10,733 nucleotides of DNA from assembly GCA_031273445.1 (NCBI GenBank), contig JAISRV010000175.1, forward strand, positions 1 to 10,733. The letters run 5' to 3'. Position 1 is the first letter of the stretch; every line of letters starts with the position of its first letter. Shown one piece after another: positions 1-6,026 of the stretch. Source of the DNA: Candidatus Adiutrix sp. (GTDB taxonomy: Bacteria; Desulfobacterota; Desulfarculia; Adiutricales; Adiutricaceae). The notes below the pieces were generated by a model. That model had not been told where the DNA came from and searched no databases. It was given only the letters and a program-made list of their open reading frames with translations. A program made the position numbers and the translations under genes.

Positions 1-235
1 GGCTTGATCGGCGGGCGGTTCCTGGTAAGCCGAGGCGAAGCTTTCGGACAATAAAGAGGAAGAAGCATCGCCCGCCGCCGCTTGTTTGAGCCGCAGGCGA
101 GTTGCGGCGGCGGTTGCACAAAGCCGGGGGTCCAGGGGGCGGAGCCCCTGGCGCGGGTGGGTCCAGGGCAGGGCTGCGAAGCCCTCCCCTGGCGGGGGCG
201 CGGGGCGCGGAGCCCCGCAATGACGGCTGTGGCAG
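1..235. repeat. Left boundary repeat cluster with several GC-rich palindromes
   Basis: This gene-free stretch is a mosaic of the window's repeat families. Bases 10-113 match bases 10564-10667 at the other end of the window with about six differences by eye. Next come a palindrome CCAGGGG-GCGGAG-CCCCTGG (132-151), a CCAGGG...CCCTGG copy at 161-192 whose interior holds a nested hairpin (AGGGCT-GCG-AAGCCCT), and GCGGGGC-GCGGA-GCCCCGC (200-218) followed by AATGACGGC. Bases 120-180 also resemble the last 60 bases of the window. I see no credible gene here; short open frames are by-products of the GC-rich repeat. Confidence 0.8.
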
Positions 236-248
236 TCAGCCCCGCCCC

Positions 249-283
249 GCCGACCAGGGCGGCCACAAGGGCCGCCCCTACAA
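249..283. repeat. Small palindromic element GGGCGGCC-acaag-GGCCGCCC with CCCCTAC flank
   Basis: The hairpin has perfect 8-bp arms (257-264 and 270-277) around a 5-nt loop, followed by CCCTAC. Read on the minus strand, the CCCTAC side gives GTAGGG, which contains the TAG stop of the last head gene (278-280). The same CCCCTAC motif occurs near 8200, 8272 and 9747. It looks like a different small mobile palindrome from the CCAGGGC family, with the two often placed side by side. Confidence 0.6.
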
Positions 284-700
284 AGGCGGGCCCTCGGGCG
301 CTTTGACCTGCAACGTGGCCCTGACGGCCACCCAGCCGGCGGCTGAAAAGTCTTCCGTCAGGGCCGTAATCAGCCACCAGGTTTCATCCTGCCGCTGGAG
401 CAGGTCGCCGCTCCGGGCCAGGGGCCGCACTAGGCCGGCGGGCTTATCGGCCTGATTTGCGGCCAGGAGATAAAAGCGGCGGTTGGTTTCGTTCTGCCCC
501 ACCCGGGACGCAACCGCGTCCGAGTGGGCCAGAGCGTCGTCGCCTTCAGACTGTATCTGCGCCTTGACCGCCTCGCCCGCCGCGTAGACGGCCTTTATTT
601 CGCCTCTGACGTTCATCTGGCCGGTCGCCCGGTACAGCGTGACCGTTTCGTTGGGGTGAACGGCCGAGATGAGGCCGTTGGCTATGGCGTGCAAATTCAT
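278..700 (-). CDS. Head-closure/neck-like phage protein (head-tail joining)
   Basis: This 140-residue protein has the pattern of a small neck protein found after the DUF4054 and gp10-like genes in many tailed phages: an MNLHAIANGLISAVHPN start, a central NRRFYLLA strand near residues 73-80, a glycine-aspartate turn (SGDLL, 97-101) and a WWLITAL...WVAVRATLQ ending (108-131). The inferred role is closing the filled head or bridging head and tail. Relatives, as I remember them, stop at about the VxVTLQ position; here nine extra residues (VKAPEGPPL) and the TAG stop come from the adjoining palindromic repeat. The start overlaps the upstream gene's stop by 4 nt (ATGA), typical of translational coupling. 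The specific neck role is inferred from pattern and position. Confidence 0.7.
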   Translation of the reverse strand: MNLHAIANGLISAVHPNETVTLYRATGQMNVRGEIKAVYAAGEAVKAQIQSEGDDALAHSDAVASRVGQNETNRRFYLLAANQADKPAGLVRPLARSGDLLQRQDETWWLITALTEDFSAAGWVAVRATLQVKAPEGPPL

Positions 701-1155
701 TCGCCGCCCCTGGGGATGACTTCATAGCCGATGGCCTTCATCAACTCTCCGGTTCTGACCAGTGGCTTCCCGGCCTGGGAAACAAAACCCAGTTCGGCCT
801 TTTCCATGATGGTTTCGTCTTTCAGCGGGGCCAGGCCCCGGCTTGTTTCCAGCGTTTCCTGCACGTCCAGGGCCGCCGCCTCGCCCAGCATGTTCAGGGC
901 CTGTGGCGCCTCCATGCCGTTACGCAGGTTTTCGGCCAGATATTCCGACCAGTCGGCTTTCTTGGCTTCCAGTGTGTTGCGCAGAAAGGGCCGGGCCGGC
1001 ATGTTTTCGCTCCCGAATTCATGCAGGGCCGCGATAGGGGCTATGGGCTGGCCGTCCGGCCATTTCGACCCTGACAGAATGCCGACCTCGACCCCTTCGC
1101 CCTGTTTCATGAATCTTTTCATCCGTTCCTTCAACCGCTCCATCACGCTTTCCAT
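697..1155 (-). CDS. HK97 gp10-like neck / tail-completion protein
   Basis: A 152-residue protein with the hallmark layout of the HK97-gp10-like family: an amphipathic charged N-terminus (residues 4-19), a VEVGILSGSKWPDG strand (22-35), an AALHEFGS motif (43-49) and NMPARPFLRNTL (51-62), followed by helices and a VRTGELMKAIGYEV end (133-147). Proteins of this type sit at the head-tail junction or cap the tail tube. The start chosen (1155) lies 9 nt after the DUF4054 stop; a second ATG at codon 5 is a possible alternative because the ribosome site is weak in both cases. The leader upstream (ACGGGAAAGTGAGCGATGAAA) closely resembles the first codons of the large terminase gene. It overlaps the next gene by 4 nt. 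Confidence 0.75.
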   Translation of the reverse strand: MESVMERLKERMKRFMKQGEGVEVGILSGSKWPDGQPIAPIAALHEFGSENMPARPFLRNTLEAKKADWSEYLAENLRNGMEAPQALNMLGEAAALDVQETLETSRGLAPLKDETIMEKAELGFVSQAGKPLVRTGELMKAIGYEVIPRGGE

Positions 1156-1164
1156 TTTTTTATT

Positions 1165-1668
1165 TCATCGCTCACTTTCCCGTTTTAAATGGCGGGCAAC
1201 CCCGGCCGACCAAAAACCGCCCGCCGATTCAGCCTCTGCGGGCATTGGGTCCAGGGCGAAGCCCTGGTAATACCGCCCCCCGGTCATATAGCGCCGCGCG
1301 GCTTGCCAGAAGGTTTGACCGCAGGGCGTCTGCTGGTGCCAGTCGGCCGCTTTGCCGGTCATGGCCGGCACGGCGAAGCTGACGGAGACGGAGCCTTCCG
1401 AGGCCGAGACCGCCGGGCCGGCGGCCCCGCCGGCCTGGGCCGCCCTGAGGGCCAGGGTGGTCAAGTGACAGACCAGCAGATACAGAAGCGTCTTGCGGGC
1501 GTTTTGTCCCCGCTCCGGGTCATAGGGCACGGGCGAGGCCTCGCTGTTGTCCAGAAGGAGCGTGGCCGCGTCGAAGGCATAAGTCAGTTGTTCGTCGCTG
1601 ACCGCTTCTGGCGTGAAGTGGGGGAACCTGGCCCGGAATTCCGCCGGATCGAAAACAACTATGGCCAT
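1165..1668 (-). CDS. DUF4054 head-tail connector with repeat-encoded C-terminal tail
   Basis: Residues 1-134 have the DUF4054 (gp6-like connector) pattern: FDPAEFRARFPHFTPEAVSDEQL near the start, an alanine-rich helical middle (LLYLLVCHLTTLALRAAQAG), SVSVSFAVPAMTG, and the typical TFWQAARRYMTGGRYY ending. Such proteins form the ring joining portal to the head-closure protein. The ribosome site AGGAAGG lies 7 nt before ATG 1668, which supports this start. After GGRYY, where I recall relatives ending, 33 more residues follow, beginning QGFALDPMPAEAESAGGFW; this part is the plain translation of a palindromic repeat copy (1199-1267), then RHLKRESER. The tail is in frame and uninterrupted, so the repeat is either tolerated or used. 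Confidence 0.8.
   Translation of the reverse strand: MAIVVFDPAEFRARFPHFTPEAVSDEQLTYAFDAATLLLDNSEASPVPYDPERGQNARKTLLYLLVCHLTTLALRAAQAGGAAGPAVSASEGSVSVSFAVPAMTGKAADWHQQTPCGQTFWQAARRYMTGGRYYQGFALDPMPAEAESAGGFWSAGVARHLKRESER
1199..1267 (-). repeat. CCAGGGC-family element inside the DUF4054 gene's 3' end
   Basis: On the minus strand it begins with the palindrome CCAGGGC-TTC-GCCCTGG (1251-1267), then GACCC, a degenerate middle, and GGCGGGCGGTTTTTGGTCGGCCGGGG. The last part matches the corresponding piece of the copies at 3414-3501 and 8240-8316. The central GGATGCTCCCGCATCC hairpin is nearly erased. The palindrome end faces the conserved gene core. Confidence 0.75.
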
Positions 1669-1729
1669 GTATCAACCTTCCTAACCTAAAGCAAGGCCAC
1701 CGTAGGCCAAACATCCCTGTTTAGCTTCC

Positions 1730-2188
1730 TTATTCGGCGGCCGCCGCCGGCGTGGTTTTCATGTCTTCCGGCGCGACCGGCTCCAGGCCGTGGCGCAATT
1801 CAGATTTTTCCTCGGCTTCGTCCAGGGCGTAGTCTTTGCGCTCGGCGGCGAAGATGAGGCCGTTCTTAAAGAGGGCCAAGGCGCCGTAAGTTTCCTTGAT
1901 GTATTCCCAATCGTCCGCCGCGACCGGCGTCAGGCCGAAAGCGCCGATGGGCAGCTTGCCCTTTTCCAGGCCTTTCAGGTGGGCGGCGTTGCCGGCGATT
2001 TCCACCCGCCGCCCGTCCGGCATGACGAATTTCAGGCCCGAGGCCCGGTTGAGGGCCACAAACACCAGGGCTCCGCCCTGGACCTCGGGGCAAGCGCCCC
2101 ATGCTCCCGCATCCGATCCGTTGTGGCTTGTTTGGAGGTTGGTTGTTGGTAAGCCGGGGCCTCGTTTGTTTCGCTTTGATTTGCTCAT
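1730..2188 (-). CDS. Conserved phage head-module protein of unknown function with repeat-encoded N-terminus
   Basis: A 152-residue protein between the major capsid and DUF4054 genes. Residues 42-152 carry the conserved part as I remember this small family: FVMPDGRRVEIAGN, a glycine-lysine segment (GKLPIGAFGLTPV), ADDWEYIKETYGALALFKNGLIFAAE and SELRHGLEPVAPED. The function is unknown to me; the position suggests a head or connector role. Residues 10-41 (from GPGLPTTNL to VQGGAL) translate a palindromic repeat copy. The start is well supported by AAGGGAAG 4 nt before ATG 2188, so the repeat is translated. The first residues, MSKSKRNK, resemble the portal's MKRNKPKK leader. A second repeat fragment lies just upstream of the ribosome site. 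Confidence 0.72.
   Translation of the reverse strand: MSKSKRNKRGPGLPTTNLQTSHNGSDAGAWGACPEVQGGALVFVALNRASGLKFVMPDGRRVEIAGNAAHLKGLEKGKLPIGAFGLTPVAADDWEYIKETYGALALFKNGLIFAAERKDYALDEAEEKSELRHGLEPVAPEDMKTTPAAAAE
2065..2161 (-). repeat. CCAGGGC-family element inside the 5' end of the unknown head gene
   Basis: Read on the minus strand it runs GGCCCCGGCTTACCA..., a degenerate spacer, CGGATCGGATGCGGGAGCAT, an extra small palindrome GGGGCGCTTGCCCC, then GGTCCAGGGCGGAGCCCTGG (2065-2083). This is the same order as the long copies at 10389-10497 and 10507-10620, including the CCCCGGCTTACCA part. The whole copy is open in the gene's frame. Confidence 0.75.
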
Positions 2189-2199
2189 GAACTTCCCTT

Positions 2200-2237
2200 C
2201 CCAGGGCGAAGCCCTGGCCTCACGCGGGAATGACGGC
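2200..2237. repeat. Short palindrome fragment upstream of the unknown head gene
   Basis: CCAGGGC-GAA-GCCCTGG (2201-2217) is followed by CTCACGCGGGAATGACGGC, which resembles the GCCCCGCAATGACGGC flank of the copy near 212-227. It sits immediately before the ribosome binding site of the 2188 start. Confidence 0.65.
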
Positions 2238-2269
2238 TAAGACGATAGGCATGAAATCAACTCTTAGCC

Positions 2270-2305
2270 CCTTCAATTTGAAAACCGCGCTTTTCAAATT
2301 GAAGG
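2270..2305. terminator. Perfect 15-bp hairpin downstream of the major capsid gene
   Basis: CCTTCAATTTGAAAA and its exact reverse complement flank a CCGCGC loop. It lies about 45 nt after the capsid stop, next to a second hairpin. It has no clear U-tract after the stem, so it may act as an RNA-stability or processing hairpin rather than a classical terminator. Confidence 0.5.
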
Positions 2306-2317
2306 CTCAGTTTAAAT

Positions 2318-2345
2318 CCCGAAAAAAGCGCCCGCTTTTTTCGGG
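2318..2345. terminator. Perfect hairpin immediately after the capsid stop codon
   Basis: CCCGAAAAAAGCG and its exact complement CGCTTTTTTCGGG are separated by two bases, so the tip will open slightly. Its A-run and T-run make it terminator-like on either strand. On the minus strand it begins two bases after the capsid stop, a place where phages often attenuate transcription to make more capsid than connector protein. Confidence 0.55.
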
Positions 2346-2347
2346 GC

Positions 2348-3370
2348 TCACATTCCTGCCATCTGGGCGAAAGCGAAAGGCTGGAGGACGATGCCGCCGT
2401 AGGTGGTGGAGACCCACTTCTGCTTGAGCGAGGACATTTCCGGAACCAGGCGGCCGGCCCTGATCTTCTCGCCGAAGCCCAGTTCGCCGGTGGGGTTGCC
2501 GGCCACATTGGGGGCGATGAGAAACATGGTCTCGCCGGCGCTCAGGCTGGCCAGTTCCGGCAAAGTCACGATCTTCAGGCTGGAGAAATACTTGTTCAGC
2601 ATGTCGATGACCGAGACGTTGAAATCAGTGGCCGCGCCCAGGTGAACGGACAGGCCCGGCGAGAGGGCCAGGGTGAGCCCGGCCGAATTGTCGATCAGCC
2701 CGGCCGACTGGCTGACCAATTCGGCGAACAGGGCCAGCACGTCGTTATAAATCTGGACGGTGGTTTTGTCGGCCCACAGGGGCGACGCGCCTCCGCCCAC
2801 AGGGGCGGGCGTGATGGCCGCCGGCAGGTTCGGATCATTGAGCAGGCCGTAAATCTCCCTGTCCTGGATGCCCGTGAGATAAAACTTGTTGGCGTCGATG
2901 TCCAGGACGGCGGCGGCGGCCCGCTGTTTGGAGGAAGCCAGATCCAGCTTGGCCGCGCTGGTCATGGCCGTCTCCAGATCGCCGTAGCTGATGGAGGTTT
3001 CAAAAAGATACTGCTCGCGAGTCAGCCAGTTGGAGTTGACGTCGCTGGCCCCGTTGTTGGCGAAATCGCTGTAAGGCTGGGAACGCCCGACCACTTCGTC
3101 GGTGCGCCACTTGGCGTAAGGGGTCGTCCAGTCGCCTTTCTTGGTTTCGGAAAAAAGCTCCCGGGCCCGGCGCGGGGCGGTCTGAATCTCGATGACGCGC
3201 GGGTCGATGTAGGCCAGCAGCTCCACCGGCACGGTCACGTTGGGCATGGTCAGCAGGGCGGCGTCAGCGGCCAGGCGGGCGACGCCGGCCGGGTCATACC
3301 AGGCGCGGGCGCCGGGGAAGTTGAAGCCGTAAGCCCTGGCCTGGTCAAAGGTTAGTTTCATGATGGTCAT
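2348..3370 (-). CDS. Major capsid protein, DUF2184 type
   Basis: A 340-residue protein with the DUF2184 capsid pattern. It begins MKLTFDQARAYGFNFPGARAW and continues with VPVELLAYIDPRVIEIQTAPRRARELF, WTTPYAKWRTDEVVGRSQPYSDFANNGASDVN and YLFETSISYGDLE. Next come a KQRAAAAVLDIDANKFYLTG helix, a long shell domain (VSVIDMLNKYFSSLKIVTLPELA) and the typical end WVSTTYGGIVLQPFAFAQMAGM. It would build the icosahedral shell in an HK97-like fold. The start at 3370 is chosen because GGAG lies 8 nt upstream; ATG three codons later is less well spaced. It follows the cement gene after about 120 nt of repeat and ends beside two strong hairpins. No repeat tail is fused to this protein, unlike most of its neighbours. 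Confidence 0.85.
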   Translation of the reverse strand: MTIMKLTFDQARAYGFNFPGARAWYDPAGVARLAADAALLTMPNVTVPVELLAYIDPRVIEIQTAPRRARELFSETKKGDWTTPYAKWRTDEVVGRSQPYSDFANNGASDVNSNWLTREQYLFETSISYGDLETAMTSAAKLDLASSKQRAAAAVLDIDANKFYLTGIQDREIYGLLNDPNLPAAITPAPVGGGASPLWADKTTVQIYNDVLALFAELVSQSAGLIDNSAGLTLALSPGLSVHLGAATDFNVSVIDMLNKYFSSLKIVTLPELASLSAGETMFLIAPNVAGNPTGELGFGEKIRAGRLVPEMSSLKQKWVSTTYGGIVLQPFAFAQMAGM

Positions 3371-3413
3371 TCTTATTACTCCATATTCTTTCTTTTCAAG
3401 CCAAGTCGCGATG

Positions 3414-3501
3414 TCCGCCCCGGCCGACCAAAACCCGCCCGCCGACCCCGACCCTGCGGATCGGATGCGAGAGCATCCGGGGTCTAGGGCTTATGCCCTG
3501 G
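3414..3501. repeat. CCAGGGC-family element between capsid and cement genes
   Basis: This is a near-complete copy. In plus-strand order it has CCGCCCCGGCCGACCAAAAC, CCGCCCGCCGACCCC, a hairpin GGATCGGATGCGAGAGCATCC, then GGGTCTAGGGC-TTAT-GCCCTGG. The loop of the last palindrome contains the TAA stop codon (3491-3493) of the cement protein. The rest fills the space before the capsid ribosome site. Confidence 0.8.
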
Positions 3502-3967
3502 TGATTATGATGGGTTCGCCGATGTCGCCGGGGGTGGTCACGACCCAGGGCGTTTCCACGGCCCCGGTGACGGTGGCCCCGGCCGCGCCGGTCTTGATGG
3601 TTCCGTCGGCGCTGACGGCGAAAACCTTCTGCCCGACCGTCGCGGCGGTGGCCGAAACGACCCAGTAGGCGCCCTGGGTGGCCACGGTCAGGGTGGAACC
3701 CTCCGGGGCGAGGTCGGAACCCTGGGCGGTCACGTCCATGTTTATGTAAACAATGTTGCGTTCGACCAGCCCGATGGGCTCTGCGTCTTCCTCGCCGGCG
3801 TTTGTGGCCTGGGCCACCGGATCGGTTCCGGGCCAGACGAAAGTGCCGATAGCCACGTCGCCCTCGGCCAAGGGGGTGTTGGGCCAGTAGTTATAAGAGT
3901 TCTGGCCGGCCTTCATGCCCGGCAAGCCGGCGGCTATATCGCCGTAAACCTGTTTCTGAGGAATCAT
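3491..3967 (-). CDS. Structural cement / decoration protein (gp24-like)
   Basis: A 158-residue, mostly beta-strand protein lying directly upstream of the capsid gene. It opens YGDIAAGLPGMKAGQNSYNY, then has GDVAIGTFVWPGTDP (36-50), EPIGLVERN (63-71), and a repeated strand-turn pattern (GAYWVVSATAATVGQKVFAVSADGTIKTG...GAVETPWVVTTPGDIGEPIIITR). This matches my memory of small capsid-cementing proteins that bind the shell exterior of DUF2184-type heads. The start at 3967 has GGAGA about 10 nt upstream. The last residue and the TAA stop fall inside a palindromic repeat, in its loop. The family call rests on pattern and position. Confidence 0.68.
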   Translation of the reverse strand: MIPQKQVYGDIAAGLPGMKAGQNSYNYWPNTPLAEGDVAIGTFVWPGTDPVAQATNAGEEDAEPIGLVERNIVYINMDVTAQGSDLAPEGSTLTVATQGAYWVVSATAATVGQKVFAVSADGTIKTGAAGATVTGAVETPWVVTTPGDIGEPIIITRA

Positions 3968-4051
3968 TTTTTTTGTCTCTCCGTAGTATCTATGCTCCCT
4001 ACCGGCGTCTTGGTCGGCCGGGGCCGTCAGTCGTGCCGACGTCGGGCTGTT

Positions 4052-4714
4052 TTAATGCGAAATCTTGATGTTGGCCAGGCCTTTAAAAGGGCCGTCCATG
4101 TCGAGCGGGGCCTGGGCCGGCTGGGCGGCCGGACTGGCGGCTTTCAGGGCCATGTCCACCATGTCGGCCAGGGCGCTTTCGTCGCTGGTGCGTGGGGTCA
4201 GGCCGCGCGACTTGAGGGCGTAGGCGTAGATGCCGCCGGCCCTGTCGAAGGCCAGAGGGTCGATTTCGCCCACCAGGGGCCGCACCTTGCGGGCCGCTTC
4301 GGAGAGCCGCCCGAACCTGGCCAGGGCCTTTTTGACGGCCCGGTCTTCAGCCGCCTTCACGTCTAGGGCCAGACGGCGCAACTGCTGATCCATGGCTTTT
4401 ATTTCGCCGTCAGCCGGCTTGTCTTCGTCCTCGGCCGGCTCGTCCTTGTCTTCGTCCGCGGCCGGGGCGGGCCGCAGGGCCTCAACCAGGGCCATGATTT
4501 TGGCGGCCAACTCTTTGTCCTCAAGCGAGCCGATCAGGGCGGCCAACTCTTCGGCCGGGTTATCGGTTACGGCCGGGGGAGCGGGGTCGTCTTTGGGCTC
4601 TTCTTTGAGCTCAACTTTCAACTCCGGCTCTTCGTCGTTGGCCAGGCCCTTCTTGTCCGTATCCAGGCCTTCGGCCTCGGCGATAAGTTTTTTTATTTTG
4701 TCGATTAATCCCAT
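4052..4714 (-). CDS. Possible nested scaffold protein from an internal start
   Basis: Inside the DUF2213 gene, codon 191 is an ATG with AAAGGA about 9 nt upstream, placed exactly between the protease domain and the charged helical region. Starting here gives a separate 220-residue protein MGLIDKIKKLIAEAEG... with the acidic, alanine- and lysine-rich make-up of capsid scaffolds. Lambda (C/Nu3) and other phages make their scaffold in this nested way. This is an inference from the ribosome site and domain boundary; the codon could simply be an internal methionine. Confidence 0.4.
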   Translation of the reverse strand: MGLIDKIKKLIAEAEGLDTDKKGLANDEEPELKVELKEEPKDDPAPPAVTDNPAEELAALIGSLEDKELAAKIMALVEALRPAPAADEDKDEPAEDEDKPADGEIKAMDQQLRRLALDVKAAEDRAVKKALARFGRLSEAARKVRPLVGEIDPLAFDRAGGIYAYALKSRGLTPRTSDESALADMVDMALKAASPAAQPAQAPLDMDGPFKGLANIKISH

Positions 4715-5284
4715 GTCGGTAGTCCTTTCAGTCTGGGGGGTTATTTGTTGATCGGAGACGGCTACGTCCGGGCCGGCCCGGCCTTCTTCGACCAGGGCCA
4801 CGTGATTGCCGCGAATGTCGGTCATGATGAAGTCGTAGGCTTCGCCCTGGAAAACGCCGGGGCTCATGACCGGGGTGAACTGGTAGGCGGCCGAGAGCTG
4901 GCGGCGGCGGCCGCTTTCCACGGCCTCGATGGCCCGGGCGTCGGTGATGACCAGGGCGTTGTCCAGATAGGGCGCGCTCCAGGCGGCCTCGGCGCTCAAA
5001 CTGCCGACGCGGTGTTCCTTCTGGGGGGCTTCGGCGCTTTCGGGGTAATGGCCCAAAAGGAGCGGCAGACCGTTGAAGGTGTCCGCGCCCTTGGCCAGCT
5101 CCTCCCCGGCCCGGTAGCCGTAATAAATCCTGTCCGGCTCAAGCCCCAATTCCTCCCAGCCGGGGATTTCGCGGCCGTAATAGGGGTTGACCGTCTCTTT
5201 CGAGATATGGCTCGCGGCCACATGCAGAAAGCCGTTGTCGTCTTTGCGCCGGCGGCTGCCGACGTCGAAGATTAAGGAATTCAT
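4052..5284 (-). CDS. DUF2213 prohead protease fused to a scaffold-like domain
   Basis: Residues 1-175 have the DUF2213 pattern: RRKDDNGFLHVAASHISKETVNPYYG, DRIYYGYRAGEEL, LPLLLGHYPE with His79, RRQLSAAYQFTP with Ser131, and RGNHVALVEEGRAGPDV with His161. His79 and Ser131 fit a herpesvirus/HK97-type protease arrangement, but I assign them only as candidates. Residues 191-410 are a highly charged, helix-rich region (acidic EDEDKPADGE stretches, then AARKVRPLVGEIDPLAFD) like a scaffold. ATG 5284 is chosen over ATG 5299 and TTG 5323, which extend the frame, because GGGAA lies about 9 nt upstream and MNSLIFDVGS fits the family start. The portal-to-protease gap holds an opposite-strand cassette. 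Confidence 0.8.
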   Translation of the reverse strand: MNSLIFDVGSRRRKDDNGFLHVAASHISKETVNPYYGREIPGWEELGLEPDRIYYGYRAGEELAKGADTFNGLPLLLGHYPESAEAPQKEHRVGSLSAEAAWSAPYLDNALVITDARAIEAVESGRRRQLSAAYQFTPVMSPGVFQGEAYDFIMTDIRGNHVALVEEGRAGPDVAVSDQQITPQTERTTDMGLIDKIKKLIAEAEGLDTDKKGLANDEEPELKVELKEEPKDDPAPPAVTDNPAEELAALIGSLEDKELAAKIMALVEALRPAPAADEDKDEPAEDEDKPADGEIKAMDQQLRRLALDVKAAEDRAVKKALARFGRLSEAARKVRPLVGEIDPLAFDRAGGIYAYALKSRGLTPRTSDESALADMVDMALKAASPAAQPAQAPLDMDGPFKGLANIKISH

Positions 5285-5285
5285 G

Positions 5286-5314
5286 TTGACGTTTCCCATT
5301 AAATGGCGTATACT
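5286..5314 (+). promoter_or_regulatory. Candidate sigma-70 promoter P1 of the plus-strand island
   Basis: TTGACG (5286-5291) and TATACT (5309-5314) are separated by exactly 17 bp, ten of twelve consensus bases. A transcript would begin near 5321 and run towards a strong terminator hairpin at 5386-5455. The -35 lies one base upstream of the DUF2213 ATG on the other strand, so the two genes' signals abut. Confidence 0.55.
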
Positions 5315-5320
5315 TATTTT

Positions 5321-5455
5321 CAAGATAAGGTTCTTGTTCTGTCCGTGGGTCTGCGAAACCTGAGGGGAACAGAGGTCTTTCTTTTAGCGGGAGATGAAGG
5401 CAGATGTCCGTGGATATTGACTACGGCGCCAGAGCCTTCGTCTCCCGCTGTTTTT
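5321..5455 (+). ncRNA. Putative small RNA or attenuated leader, about 135 nt
   Basis: No convincing protein frame fills 5321-5495. A promoter at 5286-5314 and an intrinsic-terminator shape at 5386-5455 delimit a possible short transcript. Within it, TTGTTC and GAACAG can pair near the 5' end, and the nonamer TGTCCGTGG occurs twice (5340-5348 and 5405-5413), the second copy in the terminator loop. It could be a free small RNA of the island, or a leader whose terminator limits expression of the downstream antitoxin-toxin genes. I do not recognise it as a known RNA family. Confidence 0.4.
5386..5455 (+). terminator. 16-bp hairpin followed by GTTTTT
   Basis: AGCGGGAGATGAAGGC (5386-5401) pairs along its whole length with GCCTTCGTCTCCCGCT (5434-5449) with one G-U pair, around a 32-nt loop, then G and five T residues. 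The T-run is on the plus-strand 3' side only, so it would stop plus-strand RNA. The loop is unusually long for an intrinsic terminator. Confidence 0.6.
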
Positions 5456-5495
5456 GACTCAAAACGGCGAAATCCGTTCCATCTGTCTAAATCCG

Positions 5496-5504
5496 TGCTA
5501 TAAT
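5496..5504 (+). promoter_or_regulatory. Extended -10 promoter P2 of the antitoxin-toxin operon
   Basis: TGCTATAAT is a perfect extended -10 box; no good -35 is seen at the usual distance. It lies about 30 nt before the antitoxin ATG, so a transcript beginning near 5511 has a short leader that includes the TGGAGG ribosome site. Because the box overlaps an ATG at 5503, that ATG cannot be the start for RNA made from this promoter. Confidence 0.6.
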
Positions 5505-5535
5505 GGACGTCAATGGATTCTACTGGAGGCGCCAT

Positions 5536-6024
5536 ATGCCCAGCGTTTTTGACGTCGCAGATTACTTTATCGCCAAAAACGACCCCAGAGAGGGCGACAG
5601 GATGACCAATCTTCGTTTGCAGAAGTTGGTTTACTACGCTCAGGGCTTCTGTTTGGCGCTTTTGAACCGACCACTGTTTAATGAGCCGATAGAAGCCTGG
5701 CGGCATGGCCCGGTTTGCGAAGCGCTGTATCATAAATATAAAAGTTTCGGCAGCGAACCTCTGGACACGATTTACAAAACCAAACGCGAGGCGGCGCAGG
5801 CCCTGAAAAGCGCTCTCAAGCCGTTCGCTAAAGATGAAATAGAGGTCTTGGATGAGGTGTTTGAGGTTTATGGTCAATACACCGCGTCCCGATTGCGTCA
5901 ACTGTCTCATGACACGCCCCCCTGGCAACAGGCTTTCCCTGACGGGGTCATTTCCAAAGCCTCCATGAAAGAGTTTTTCGCCACACAGATAAAAACCTCC
6001 GACGGAACGTCCGCCGCGGCTTGA
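5536..6024 (+). CDS. DUF4065 / SocA / Panacea-domain antitoxin
   Basis: A 162-residue protein with the pattern of the DUF4065 (GepA/SocA, now called Panacea) domain: SVFDVADYFI at the start, MTNLRLQKLVYYAQGF (23-38), PLFNEPIEAWRHGPVCEALYHKYKSFG (46-72), and a C-terminal helix with EIEVLDEVFEVYGQYTASRLRQLSH and a TPPW motif. The family is known mainly as an antitoxin or adaptor that neutralises a variable toxin, in some cases by delivering it to a protease. ATG 5536 is chosen because TGGAGG sits 7 nt upstream and the family begins here. It is less GC-rich than the head genes, lies on the opposite strand and has its own promoter, as expected for a moron. The gene after it is its likely toxin partner. 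Confidence 0.85.
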   Translation: MPSVFDVADYFIAKNDPREGDRMTNLRLQKLVYYAQGFCLALLNRPLFNEPIEAWRHGPVCEALYHKYKSFGSEPLDTIYKTKREAAQALKSALKPFAKDEIEVLDEVFEVYGQYTASRLRQLSHDTPPWQQAFPDGVISKASMKEFFATQIKTSDGTSAAA

Positions 6025-6026
6025 TC

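Noticed and set aside
82..455. Plus-strand open frames over the left repeat cluster
   Set aside because: Composed of repeat sequence and the antisense of the head-closure gene.
2642..3355. Plus-strand open frame opposite the capsid gene
   Set aside because: Glycine/valine/arginine-rich shadow of the DUF2184 frame, with no independent signals.
4007..4040. Repeat copy after the DUF2213 gene
   Set aside because: GTCTTGGTCGGCCGGGGCCGTC resembles one arm of the element, but both palindromes are missing, so it was not annotated as a copy.
5284..5323. Minus-strand promoter for the protease gene (TTGAAA near 5323)
   Set aside because: No acceptable -10 at 15-18 bp; the protease is more simply read from upstream through the island.
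5320..5928. Minus-strand open frame across the antitoxin gene
   Set aside because: Opposite strand of a clear DUF4065 gene with promoter and ribosome site; treated as a shadow.
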